From Desulfatibacillum aliphaticivorans DSM 15576 (GTDB taxonomy: Bacteria > Desulfobacterota > Desulfobacteria > Desulfobacterales > Desulfatibacillaceae), in the NCBI RefSeq assembly GCF_000429905.1, contig NZ_AUCT01000044.1, positions 1 through 36,351 of the forward strand: a stretch of 36,351 nt of DNA, written 5' to 3'. This document shows positions 1 to 12,000 of this stretch, in pieces. Numbering within the stretch: position 1 is the stretch's first letter; each line of letters begins with the position of its first letter. A program made the translations under genes and the position numbers. Below the pieces are notes generated by a model that was given only the letters and a program-made list of their open reading frames with translations, was not told the DNA's origin and made no database searches.

Positions 1-3000
1 CGGCCGGAGCCGTCACGCTGAACAGGTACACGTCGTTGGTTTCTTCTATTATAATGTTGCCGGCGGGGGTGGTCGCGTTGATCACGTCCGCCGTGGTGTC
101 CATGTCAATGCCCGTAGCCGCGGTGGCGTCCACCAGGAAGCCCGTCACCATGCCGGAGCCCGCGATGGCGCCTGCGGAGACCAGGGTTACGTCGCCCACG
201 GAGCCCGCGTTCACGAACTGGGCCAGGGTCAGGTCGCCCGCGGAGTTGACGCGGATGTCATTATTGTTGGAGGTGATGCCGTTCACGCCGTTCACCGTAC
301 CCACGGTCAGGCCGCCGGCTGCATCGTCGTCTATGGCCACATCGCCGTTAGCCGTCACCGCGACCATGGTCATGGCGTTGCCGGCCTGGGCCAGGCTCAC
401 AGGGCCGCCCGCCGTCACTTCCACGCCCGTATCCGCAGTGACCGTTCCGGCCAGCTGGTTCACGCTGCCTGCCGCATGCAGCATGATGATGCCGCTGTTG
501 CCGATCAGGTTGGCGTTGAGGGTTATATTATTGTTAGCGCCGTTGGCGGCCAGCAGGATGGTTCCCGCACCGTCCGCGTCGATCACGCCTTCCACCGCAA
601 TGGGGCCGTCCGTGGTGGTGATGCTCACGAAGCCATTGCCCTGAGTATCAAACCCGTTGGCGCCCACTGTGATGTCCGTCCACTCACGCAGGGTCACGTT
701 GGTGGCCTGATCCGCACCCGACAGGTGCGCGATGGTCACCTCGGTGTCCAGGTCGATGCTGCCCACGTCCGTCACAAAGGAGCCGACGCTTCCTTCCGCA
801 TCCAGCACCAGTTCCCTGGCCAGCACGTTCAGGTTGGCCTGGGCCGTTCCGGCGCCGTTCAGGTCCGTGATATCGCGGCCCGTGGTCAGGAAGACCGTGT
901 CGCCGGCCGCTTCCACGTAATCCACGTTCATGCCGTTGACCGAGGTCAGGGTTACGTCGTTGCCGGTTCCGCCTGCACGCACGTTCATCACGTTCAGGGT
1001 CTGGAGGTTGCTGAAGGTGATGGCGCCGTTCTGGGTCTCCAGATACAGGTTGTCCACCTTGTTGCCGCCGCCGTCCGTGATGGCGCCGTCCTGCTCGATG
1101 GTCACGTCCAGGGTCTGGCCCGTGGTGTTCAGGATCCGGAGGCCGTTCAGTTCGTCGATGGTCGCCGTGCCGGTCTTGCCGAAGACGGCCGTCAAGTCAA
1201 CCGCGTCCGTGTTCAGGTCGATATTGCCCGCGGCGTCCGCCAGCACCGTTGCCGCCGTCACTATCGCAGCGTCCACCGTGGTGATGTTCCCGCCGTTGGC
1301 GCTCAGGTCGGCTGTGCCGCCGCCCGCGGTGATGTCCGCGTTCACGTTCAGGTTGGCCGCCGCGTCCAGGTCCACATTGCCGCCGGCGATCACGCCGGAC
1401 AGGCCCTGATCCACGCCGTCAACCGCGCCCACCGTCAGGTCGCCGCTGGTTCCGTCGATCTCCACGTCGCCGCCTGCGGTCACCGCCAGGGTCACGCCCG
1501 CATTATCCAGGGTGATGGCCGTGGCGCCGCCCACGCTGCCCGTGGCTTCCAGGGCCGCGAGCGGAGCCGTGATGGTTCCGCCGTTGATGTTTCCAACCGC
1601 CTCGATGGCCGCCCGGCCGCTTGCGCCGGTGGCGTCCACGCTGCCGATGGTCACATTGCCGCCGGCCGTGACTTCCACGTCATCGCCCGTCACCTGGGTC
1701 AGCGTAATGGCGTTGGCTTCCGTGATGGTTACATCGCCCGTGGCCTCGATATCCACCGAGTCCACGTCCGTCCGGACGGTCACGCTGCCGGACACCGCGC
1801 CCGCGGAAGGCCCGTCAATGGTCAGCACCGTACCCGCGATCCAGGTGGCGTCGTCGCCGTCGTCCAGCACGTCGCCCGCGCCGCCCAGGGTCAGGTCCAC
1901 CGTGGTGGAGCCCGCAATCCGGCCCACTACCACGTCGCCCGCGGCCTTGGTGGTTATGTCCACCGTTCCGGCCGGGGCCGTCACGCGTTCCAGGAACACG
2001 CCGTCGGCTTCCGTGATGACCACGTTCCCGCCCAAAGCGTCGGCGATGATCGTGTTCACGTCCGTATTCATGGTGATGGAGGTCTGAGCCTTGGCGTCCA
2101 CAAGGTCCGCCGTGATCAGGCCCGAGCCCAACAGGGCGCCCGTGTTCACGTCTATATCCACGTCCGCTGTTCCCGCCGTCACAGGCGCATTCAGCGTCAG
2201 GGAGCCGCTGGTGGTTATCGTAATATTATCGTTGCTCGTCACAACGCCCGCTTGTTTGTCGTAAGACCCGATGGTCAGGTCATCGGCGTCCTGGATCCAC
2301 ACAGGACCGCCCGCCGACACCGTAATCAGTTCAAAGTCATTACCGCCCTGGTAGATGTCCACGCCGCCGACAACCGCCGTAATCCGCGCGCTGTTGGCCG
2401 TGATGGTCCCGGCCGTCTGGGTCACGGCCTGGCCTGCATCCACCTGCAGGTTGCCCGTGGTTCCCACGCCCGTATTAATTGTGCCGGAGATCAGCACGTC
2501 GTTGGTTGCATCCAGATCGATCAGGGCGTTATTGCTGTTCAGCGTGCCGCCGATGATCAGATTGTCGCCCGCGTTCAGGGTCAGGGTTCCCGCGCCGTCC
2601 GCGTCGATCAGCGTGGGTACGCTGATGGTTCCGCCCGCCGTGATGCTCACCGCGCCGTTGTTGGCCGTATCAATGCCGTTGGCGCCGATGGTCACTTCGC
2701 TCACTTCGCGGATGGTCACGTTCTGCGCCGCGTTCGCGCCGGACAGATGCAGGACGTCCACTTCCGTATCCAGGTTGATGTCGCCCGTGGAGCCCGCGTT
2801 CAGCACCAGGGTCCCGGCCAGCACGTCCAGAGTGCCGGTTCCCAGGCTGTCCGCGATGTCGCCGGAAGCCGTCAGGCTCACCGTATCGTCCGAGGCTTCC
2901 ACGTACCGGACATCCATGGATCCGCCGGCCGTCAGGGTCACGTTATTCCCGGTTCCGCCTGCCCGCACGTCCAGGGCGATCAGGTTGTCGCCGTCCACGT

Positions 3001-6000
3001 AGGTAATGGCGCCGTCCACCGTCTCAAGGCTCAGGGTGTCCACGTTGTTGCCGCCGCCGTCCGTGATGGCGCCCGTGTTGGTCACATCCAGGGTTCCGCC
3101 CGTGGTGTTGTCAAGCTGCAGGCTGGCTGCCATGTTGGACAGGATCGCCGCGCCGCCCGCATTGAAGGTCAGGCTCGCCGAGTTCACCTGGGAGGTCAGG
3201 GTGATGTTATTCACCGCCGTGGCGTCCAGGTCGTTGGCGACCACGTCGCCCGCGCCGTCCGTGATGCTGTCCGCGGCGTTCAGAACCACATTATTGCCCA
3301 CCGCGTTCACCGCGCCCGCCTGAATGCTGGCGCTGTTGGCCGTGGTCAGGGTGACGTCCCCTGCCTGGGCTTCCACATACTGGGCGTTCAGGAGACCGCC
3401 CACGGTCTGGGCGCCGTTCACCACGATGTCGCCCGTGCCGGATATTACGCTGGCCAGGGTGATGTCGTCCGCTTCATCCACGGTGATATCGCCCCGGGCC
3501 ACCGCTTCCAGGGTGGTCACGTCCGTATCAATATTGATGGAGCCGGCCCATGCCTGAGCAAGCAGGTTGCCCGCGTTCACCACGCCCGTTCCGGCGGTCG
3601 TGATATTGCCGGCCTGGGTGTTCATCTCCGCCAATAAGGCGTTTACCGCGCCGTTCAGGGTGATGCCCGTGGCCGCATTAATGTTCACGTTGGCCGCGGA
3701 AGTCACGCCCGCCACAGACACGGAGCCCAGGTTGGCCGCGATGTTCACGTCCCCGCCCACGCTCGTGATGGCGCCGGTGGCGACCACGTTGGTATCCGCC
3801 AGCAGGGTCACGTCGCCGGCCGTGGAGTTGACCGTGTTGTTCAGGTCCAGGTCCGCCGAAATGGACTTCAGGGTCACCGTGCCGCCCGTCACCGTTCCGT
3901 CGGTGGTCAGGGTTCCGTCGGAGGTCACCGTCAGGTCCACGCCCGCGGTCATGGCCGCCGAGTTCACAAAGGCCGTGCCCGCCGTGATCTCGATGTCGCC
4001 CGTGGCCGTCACTTCTTCCACCGCCACGCTGGTCACCGCGTTGATGAGCACGTCCGTGCCCGCATGCAGCAGATCCGTCGCCGCCACACTGGTCTGGGTG
4101 GCGGTCAGGATCAGGTTCTGGTTGGCGCTCACGCCGAACAGGTCGATCTGGTCGCCCGTGATGATCACGTCGCCCGTATCTGCCGTGATGTTGGCGTCCG
4201 CGTCCACGCCGCCGCCCACGGTGTTGATGATGATGTCGCCCGCCGCGGAAGTCACCGCCGCGTTGATGTCCGCCGTCGTGGCGCTGAAGTCCACGCCCGT
4301 TCCCGCAGCCACCGTGTCGCCGGTTGCGACCGTCAGCAGGACGCCTGCGTCGGCCAGCACATCGCCGCCGGCCGTCACCGCGCCGTCTATCGTAATGTTA
4401 TTGCCCGCTATGTAGGCCACATCGCCCGTGGCGTTGATGACGCCCGTATGGTTGATGTTATTGCCCGCAAGCAGGAATATGTTATTGCCGCTTAGGGTGG
4501 TCAGAGTCACGTTGCCGTTCAGGCCTTCGATGTCCACGTCGCCGCCCTGGGCCGCTATGCCGTGAGTCAAGGTCACATTGCCGTTGGCTTCCAGGGTGAC
4601 GTCCACCAGTCCGCCGCCCGTGGCGCCGATGAAGCCCGTCGCATCAGTGGAGGTGATGTCGCCCGAGGACGTGGTCACCGTGATGGCGCCGCTGGTTCCG
4701 GCCTTGATGGTGTGGTTGTCCGCTCCCAGATCCACCGCGCCGTTGGCGTTCAGGACAATCTGGTTGCCCGTGCCGGCCGCCACAATGTACACGCCGGTCA
4801 AACCGTCGGTCTCGTCGATGGTCACGTTGCCCGAGGCGTCCAGGTGCAGCTGATTCACGCTGGTGTCCAGGTCGATGTTCTTGGCGTTGCTGACCGTGAA
4901 CAGGTCCGCGGATACATTGGCCTCCGTGCCGTTGACGTCCACCAGGCTCTTGCCGCCGCCGTCCAGGGTCACAAGGCCGCCGCCTGCGTTGATCAGGTCG
5001 ATGAGCATGTCGCCCGTTCCGGCGTGGGTCAGGTAGATGTCCTTGTTGGCCTGGCTCGTATCCGCGTCCAGGCTCACCGTGGCGTCCACTTCCAGAGAAC
5101 TGGCCGCCGTGCCGATGGAGCCCGCGTCAGCCACCAGGTTGATGTTCTGGGCCACAAAATCCGCACCCGTATCGCCGGCGCCGAATTCCACGATATTGCC
5201 GTAGTTGGCCGTCAGGTCAATCCGGCCGCCCGCCGTGATGCTGTCCAACTGGAACCCGGCCGCCCGGATGTCCACGTCGCCCGAAGCCGTGATGGTCAAC
5301 GTTGCGCCCGTGCCGGCCTGGATGAAGTCCGTGCCGAATCCGTCCGCGCCGCTGTCGTTGTTCAGGTCCGCGATCAGGTACGCGTTCTTGGCCGTAATAT
5401 TGCCGGTTGCGTTCTGGGTGATGAAGCCGTTGGCTTCCAGGACCAGGGTTCCGGTTCCCAGGTTCACCGCGCTGGAGATGGTCACGTCGTCCGGAGGATC
5501 GATGGTGGCATCGCCGTTATTGGTGAATATGGCGTCCGTATCCGCGTCCGTTCCGCCCCAGGCCGCATCGTCAATCAGGAGCAGGTCGCCGCCCTGCTGG
5601 CTGTAGATGATGTTTCCGCCGTTGGTGTTGAAGTCGGCTCTCACATCTCCGGAGGGCGTGTTATAAATGTAGATGCTGCCCGTACCCGTGGTCGTGCCGT
5701 CCACCACCAGGGCGTCTATGGTTATGGGGTCGGCCGCGGCGCCGATGCTCTTGGAAGCGCGGGCCGTAAAGATGTTCGTGTTCACCACCTGACCGTCCCC
5801 GTCCACGATGCCGTCCGACGCGCTGATTAACGTCACGTCATTCCCGTTCGGATTGATGATGCCCCCAACCGTGACAGTCCCCGACTGAGAGGCCATGGGC
5901 GATCCCGAACTTCCGTTCCGTTCGCTTCCCCAGGACATATTGTATCCTGTACCGGTTCCCGTGGGATTGATGTAATGGGGATGCGGATCAGGGCCCTTGT

Positions 6001-9000
6001 AGGAGTTTACATAAATGTCCTCGTCGCCGGTTCCATCTATATCAGAGTTCAGGTTGCCCAGGAGGATGTCTCCTCCCACGCTGATGGTGATGCCGCCTCC
6101 GGCGTTCATTGCAGCCGTGGGCGCCATGTACATGGCGAACACGGAGCCGGTGTTCTGGCCGACGTTAATATCCTTGTCGGCGTTGATCTTGGTTCCGTCT
6201 TGCATGAGAAAGACGTTCACGTCGTCAATATTCACGGAGCCGCCGTTGACGGTAACTTCCGCAGCGCCGTTGGGACCGGACTCCATGCGGAACTCGTCGG
6301 CGTTCTGGATGAACAGATCCCCGCCGTTCACGGTAAGAGAGCCGTTTTGGGTGATCACAATGTCCCATTCATTGCTTCCGCCCGGGTTCAGGACCACTGT
6401 ACCGGCCCCAACCTGAGCATCGTCAATGATGATGTGGTTGGCCGTGGATGACAGGATGATCATGTCATGCTTATTGGCCTGGAGGGTGGTTCCTGAAATC
6501 TCGGTATTTCCATAGATATACAGGGCGCCCAGCTCGTCTCCGCTGGCGTCCGTGGTAATGGATGAAGAGCCGTCGAGGTTAATTTCGCCGTTCCTCTGGC
6601 CGCTGGCCGCATCCACCCAAAGGACGATATCTCCGTTATTGGCGTGGATTGCGCCTTCCACAGACAACGTGGAACCGTCGGTATTGTTATCGTAGCCGTT
6701 TGCGACGTAAACCAGGACCATGCCGCCGGCGCCAGCAACTCCGCCGTTATCCCCTTGGATGACGATAGAGTTTCCGTCGCCGTCTATGTCGGCGACAGCC
6801 AGATCCAAAGCGCTGCCTGATGCGTCGTTGGTCTGGAGCAGGCTAAAACTTTCGCCCGAGCCCCTGATTTCCGCATCCACCCGGCCGACTTCATTCGAAG
6901 AGTCCTCCACCAGTCTGGCCACGATGTTAAAGGCCGTGGCATTGGGGAGAGGAGTAAGCGCGGCGCCCGGATCGTAGGTCTGGTTGTAGGCGTACGATCC
7001 GCTGCCGAAGCGGGAGGCGTCGGTAACGAATTCGGAACTAAGGGAATTCGACTTAACAATGAGGTTATGAGCGATAATGGTCAGGGCGCCGCCTACGCTA
7101 TCCCTTACAACGCCTGTGCCGGCAGTAGCTTCTAAGCGAACCGTGCCGGTCCCAACGCTGATATCCACCTTGGAGTCATCCAGGACAAAGTTGGCGTCCA
7201 GAGCCGTGTCGGCGGTGAAGCCGCTGTCCGGAATGGTTACGTTGCCGGCTGTGGCGATGAGCGCCACGTTGTCGTTGCCGTCCAGTTTCCAGGCGTTCAC
7301 CGTAATATCCGCATCATTGCGAATCCACATGGACGCGTCCAGGTTCAGGGAAGGCATGACCAAGTTGGCCGACCCCAGCTTGCCCAGGGTGAGGGCGTAA
7401 TTGCCGGTGTTGTCAATGGCGATTTCGCCGCCTTCCTCTTTGGTTACTGCAATGAGGTTGCGGATGGAAGTTTCAATGGCGTCGCCGTTGGCGTGGGTTT
7501 CCGGACGTCCGATGGCGCCGGTGAAGGCTTCGGGGTCTTCTATAACCTCGTCGTCCTTGACTCTGCCGATGAAGTCGGAAGCCTGGAGACTGACCCATGC
7601 GCCTGAACCTGTGGCGGTGATATCCGTGTATGTGTCGCCGTTATCCAGGATGCCCTTGCTGTTGGAAGTGATATCCACGACAACGCCGCCGGTTCCTGCG
7701 GTCACCAGAGCGCTCAGGAGGATGTCTCCGTCGGCCAGCATGGTGATAACCCCGGAGCCTGCGTCAATCAGGGCGCCGTCAACCATGGTGATGCCGCCCA
7801 GGTTGGAGCCCGCCTTAAAGTCAGCGATGACATTGACATTAATATCTCCCTTGCCGGAGCCGTTGTTGACGATGATGTCGCCGTCAACGCCCATGTTGAC
7901 GTCTTCAGCTGCGACCAGTGACACAAAGCCATTGATAGCGGAGCCGCCATTGGCGCTGATCCTTCCCTGAAGGTCAATATTGCCGGCGCCTGTTCCCGTC
8001 CCCAAATAGACAAGGACCGTATTGGTCGCCGAGCCTGTGATGGTTCCATTGGCGTCATTGGTAATGCTTCCGTTATTTGCCGTGACTTCAATCTTGGCCG
8101 ATCCGCCGGAGCCGAATCCCGCCTGGACAGGACCCTGGATGAGAACGTCGCCGCCCAACCCGTTGGAGTCCAGATAAACCCCGGCAAGGTTCGGGCTCTT
8201 GGCGGAGATGCTTCCATGGGAGCCCACCCAAATGGCGTGGGAGCCGGTGTTGTTGGAGTTGATATCCACCGCGGCGGCCCCAGTTCCGGCGGAATGGACA
8301 GCCTGTATGGTTCCGTCGATGTTTACCGGCCCGGTTCCGGTTCCCGAACCCTGGAACCGGATCCAGGCGTCGCCCGACCCGGTGTGGTTGGCTTCTATCA
8401 GTCCGTTGGAACCCACGGTGATTCCGGCGGTTCCATAGGTATCGATGAAAACGGAGGCCTGGCCGAATGTAGCGTAGGTTTGAATGCCGGCAGATCCGGT
8501 CTGGCCGATGACAACGGCGCCGGAGGCGTCAATATCCACGGAGCCTATGGTCTCGCCGGTGGCTACGATGTTGGCGCCGTCGCGCAGGACGACCTGATCC
8601 GCGGAGTCGATATCCACCACGGCCGTCCAGCTTCCCTTGCCGGCCAGCATATCGCCGTAAACGGTCACGTCGGCGCCGGCGGCGTTGGAATCCAGCTGGA
8701 CCAGAGAGTACATCATGCCAATTGCTTGGACTTCCTCCTGGCCTGTGGCGTTATTATCCCTGACGGTGATACCCTGGGCGCCGCTGGAAGACACCAGCAC
8801 CTGGGCCACACCCTCACCATCCACGTAGGCCTTGACGAGATTGTCGAGAATCACGTTTCCGCCGGCGTCAACATCAATAATGGAAAATCCTGTATTTGTT
8901 ACGGCCTGCATGGAAGCCGAAGAGCCCATGGTTACGTCATCAAGAGACTCCACGGCAACCAAAGAATTCATGCTATTCGATCCGGCGAACATGGCGCCAT

Positions 9001-12000
9001 TGACAAGAACATCGCCGCCCGCGCCGTTGGAGTCCAGTTGCACCGTGGAATTCCAGCCTCCATCTGCGTGAAGGTTGGCGTTGGAGTCGATGACCAAGGC
9101 GTGGGAGCCCGTATTCAGGGAATTCACGTCAATGAGAGCGCTTCCGCCATCTGCGTAGAGACTGCCGTCAATATGGACTTCGCCCGTGGCGTCGCCATTG
9201 ACGTTAATCTGGATGGTGGACGTGCTGCCGCCCTGCGTCTTGATTTCGGCTTGGCTGCCTACAGTCACCCCGCCTGTTCCGTTCCATACGTCAGCTATCA
9301 CTTTGGCATTGCCCGTATTGGCCGTCGCGCTGACGCCGCCGTTAATGGTCAGTGCGCCGCTGAAAACGTCCATATCCACTACGGCTAATTGGGAATTGTC
9401 GGCAGTAGTCAGATTGGCGTTTACGTCGCCGGAGGCGCCGATTGTCAGGCCTGCGACCCCTGCTGTGCTTATGAGGGTCGCCCGGACGTTCTTGGAGCCG
9501 GACGCTGTCACCGTTCCTGCGTTGGCGGGGGCGTCCCCGCCAATCACAATATCCTTGGCGGAGATGAAAGCCAGGGCGGTTCCGCTGACGGCGCTTGCCT
9601 TGACGGACCCGGTTCCGGAAGCGCCTACTGCGACGTCTCCGGACGCCAGAATATTCACTGAACCGTAGTTGACTCCCATGGCCTTGACAGAGCCGCCCTG
9701 GTTGACTGCCACGCCGTCGGCGGAGTCGATATTCACCTTGGCCACGCCGTTTCCGGAGTTTCCGGCATGGACGGTTCCCGTAACGATCACATCGCCGCCC
9801 GCTCCATTGGAGTCCAGACTAATCAATCCGGTATTGGCGCTTCCTGCAGCATTTTGGGCGGTAATCTCTCCGCTAACCAGGATGCCCGTGGCGCCGGTGG
9901 CCGTAACATTCACTGTGGCATCCCCGCTGGTGGATTCGGCTTTGATGGTTCCCTGGTTGACCACATTGGCGTCGGAGAACAGGCTAATGGTGGAAGCATC
10001 GGCGCCATTCGCGGTTATGCTTCCGCTGCCGCCCACGGTAATGCCGGCCGTCCCTCCTGTGCTGGTAATGGTCACCAGGGCCTTGACCGAACCGGAGGCA
10101 TTCACATTGCCGATCCCCAGGCTGCCGATGACGATGTCGGCGCCCGAGATGTCCACCGACCCGGTCTTGGAATGGGCGTAGATGGAGCCGCTGGCGTCCA
10201 CAAGCACGTCGCCCGTCGCGTTAACGTCTACAATATCCTTATAGCCCGCTCCGCCCTCGGCGTAGATAGCGCCGTTGGCGGTCACGGATACGTTTGCAGC
10301 ATTAATCGTCGTCTTGGCGCCGGTGGTTCCAGCGGGCAGCCCCCCGATGGGTCCGCTTGTCTCGGCGGCAATGGCGCCGGAATTGGACACGCTTACATCG
10401 CCCGCGGCCGTGACGCTCAGGTCTACAGGGATGCCAGTTCCGGACCCCCTGGCGTATATCGAGCCGCTATCTCCCGACACGGATATGTTTCCGCTGGTGG
10501 ATTCCACGCCAACATCCACAGTGGAGTTGCTTCCGCTAAAAGCGGACCCGCCTATGGCCGCCTGTCCGCCGCCGCGTTGTTCAACAATAATGTCACCCCT
10601 GGCGGTTACATCCACATTGACGGAGGCGCTGTCGCCTTCCAGGTAACCACCCAGCCATGCATCATAACCGGTTCCCAGGCCCGCCGACCCGCCGAGGACT
10701 TTGATGCTGCCATTGGCCGCGGATACATTTATGTCGGCAGACCCGTTTGCACTGCCTTTTCCGTAGAGCCAAATTTCCGCCAACTGGCCCTGCTCTGCAT
10801 CGATCAGAATGTTGTCATTCGCCGTAGCATTTAGGGACCCGGTTGCGGAATTACCATAAGTCCAGGTCTGGATGGCGCCCGTGCCTCCGGCGCTTCCGCC
10901 CAGCACGGTAATGTCGCCTCCGTTGGCGTTAACGGTTAGTGTTGCAACCGAACCGGAGCCGGCGTTCGAACCCGCCTTGGCGCTGATGATGGCTTTGCCG
11001 CTGTTGGCGTCCACGGTGACTCCGCCGCCTGTGGAGGTGACGTTCATGGCTGCAGCGCCGGAAGCCTGCGTTAGCGCCGTGATATAAGCGCCGCCCGCCG
11101 CGGCGCCCGTAACTATAATGTCGCCTTGGGCCGTTATGTTTCCAACAGCATTATCGGCTGCTCCGGCGTACACGTTCGTACTGCCGGCGAAGCCTCCGCC
11201 GCCGTTGACTGCAATGCCGCCTGCAACGGCATTAAGGGTGACCAGAGCGGAAGCGCCTTGGGTGTAGGCGTCCACGTTTTCATTGACTGTTATACTGTCG
11301 GCCGTGATGGACAATTGAACAAGGGCGCCGTTGGCGGTTCCTATCCCCATGCCGGAAGTGACGCCGTCCATGGCGGTAATGCCGCCAATGGTCAGGTCCA
11401 TGCCCGTATTGTCCAGCCAGAAGCCTTCATTTCCTGTATTGTCGCCGGAGTAAATAGCTTCCAGGGCGCTGACCTGGGTGATGAGATTGTTCGCGCTGGC
11501 GCCGATGCTGTCGGACGCGAACATGACCAGACTCTTGGCCGTGACGTCCGTGGCGCCGGTTCCGACGGTGCTGATAATGCTTCCGCCGCTGGCTGTCAGG
11601 AAGGCCTGGTCTTCGGAGGTCAGATGACCGTTAAAAAGGATATTTCCGTTGCTTGTTGAAATGGAAACATCGCTGGTTCCGGTTCCTGCGGCAATGTCGG
11701 ATTCCACATTAATGATGGTCACATTGCCCGCGGCCGACTGGGTCACGGTAATATGTCCGCTTTCCGTATCCACGTCGGTGAGCGTAATGCCGCCGGTGGT
11801 TCCGGAGTTGATCCAGATATTGCCTGCGCTCAGGGAATGGGCGGCGTCAATGTTCACCGCGCCCGTACCAACGCCTGCGCCGCCAAGCATGTTCAAATGG
11901 ATGCCGCCGCTGGTCAGGTTGTCGGCGTTCACAACAGGGGCAATGATGTCTATGGCGCCGTTGACCCCGCTTCCGGAGCCGATGCCCAGATCGGCTTCCA

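Noticed and set aside
1066..1090. GC-rich inverted-repeat-like stretches that could be read as terminators or hairpins.
   Set aside because: They lie inside the open frame, lack a following T-run on the coding strand, and reflect recurrent GGC/GCC codons in motifs such as ITDGGG.
476..3637. Long plus-strand open frame of 1,053 codons, and others such as 4562-5830, 8216-9388, 9767-10834, 27944-29419 and 30971-32089.
   Set aside because: All lie in exact antisense register with the minus-strand frame (codon starts at positions 2 modulo 3). They are open because the real gene rarely uses TTA, CTA or TCA codons. Their translations are rich in His, Arg, Gln, Val and Gly with no recognisable domain, as expected of an antisense shadow.
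5840..6020. A gene boundary or intergenic region at the composition change.
   Set aside because: Codon-by-codon translation shows the same frame runs through without a stop; it is a linker, not a gap between genes.
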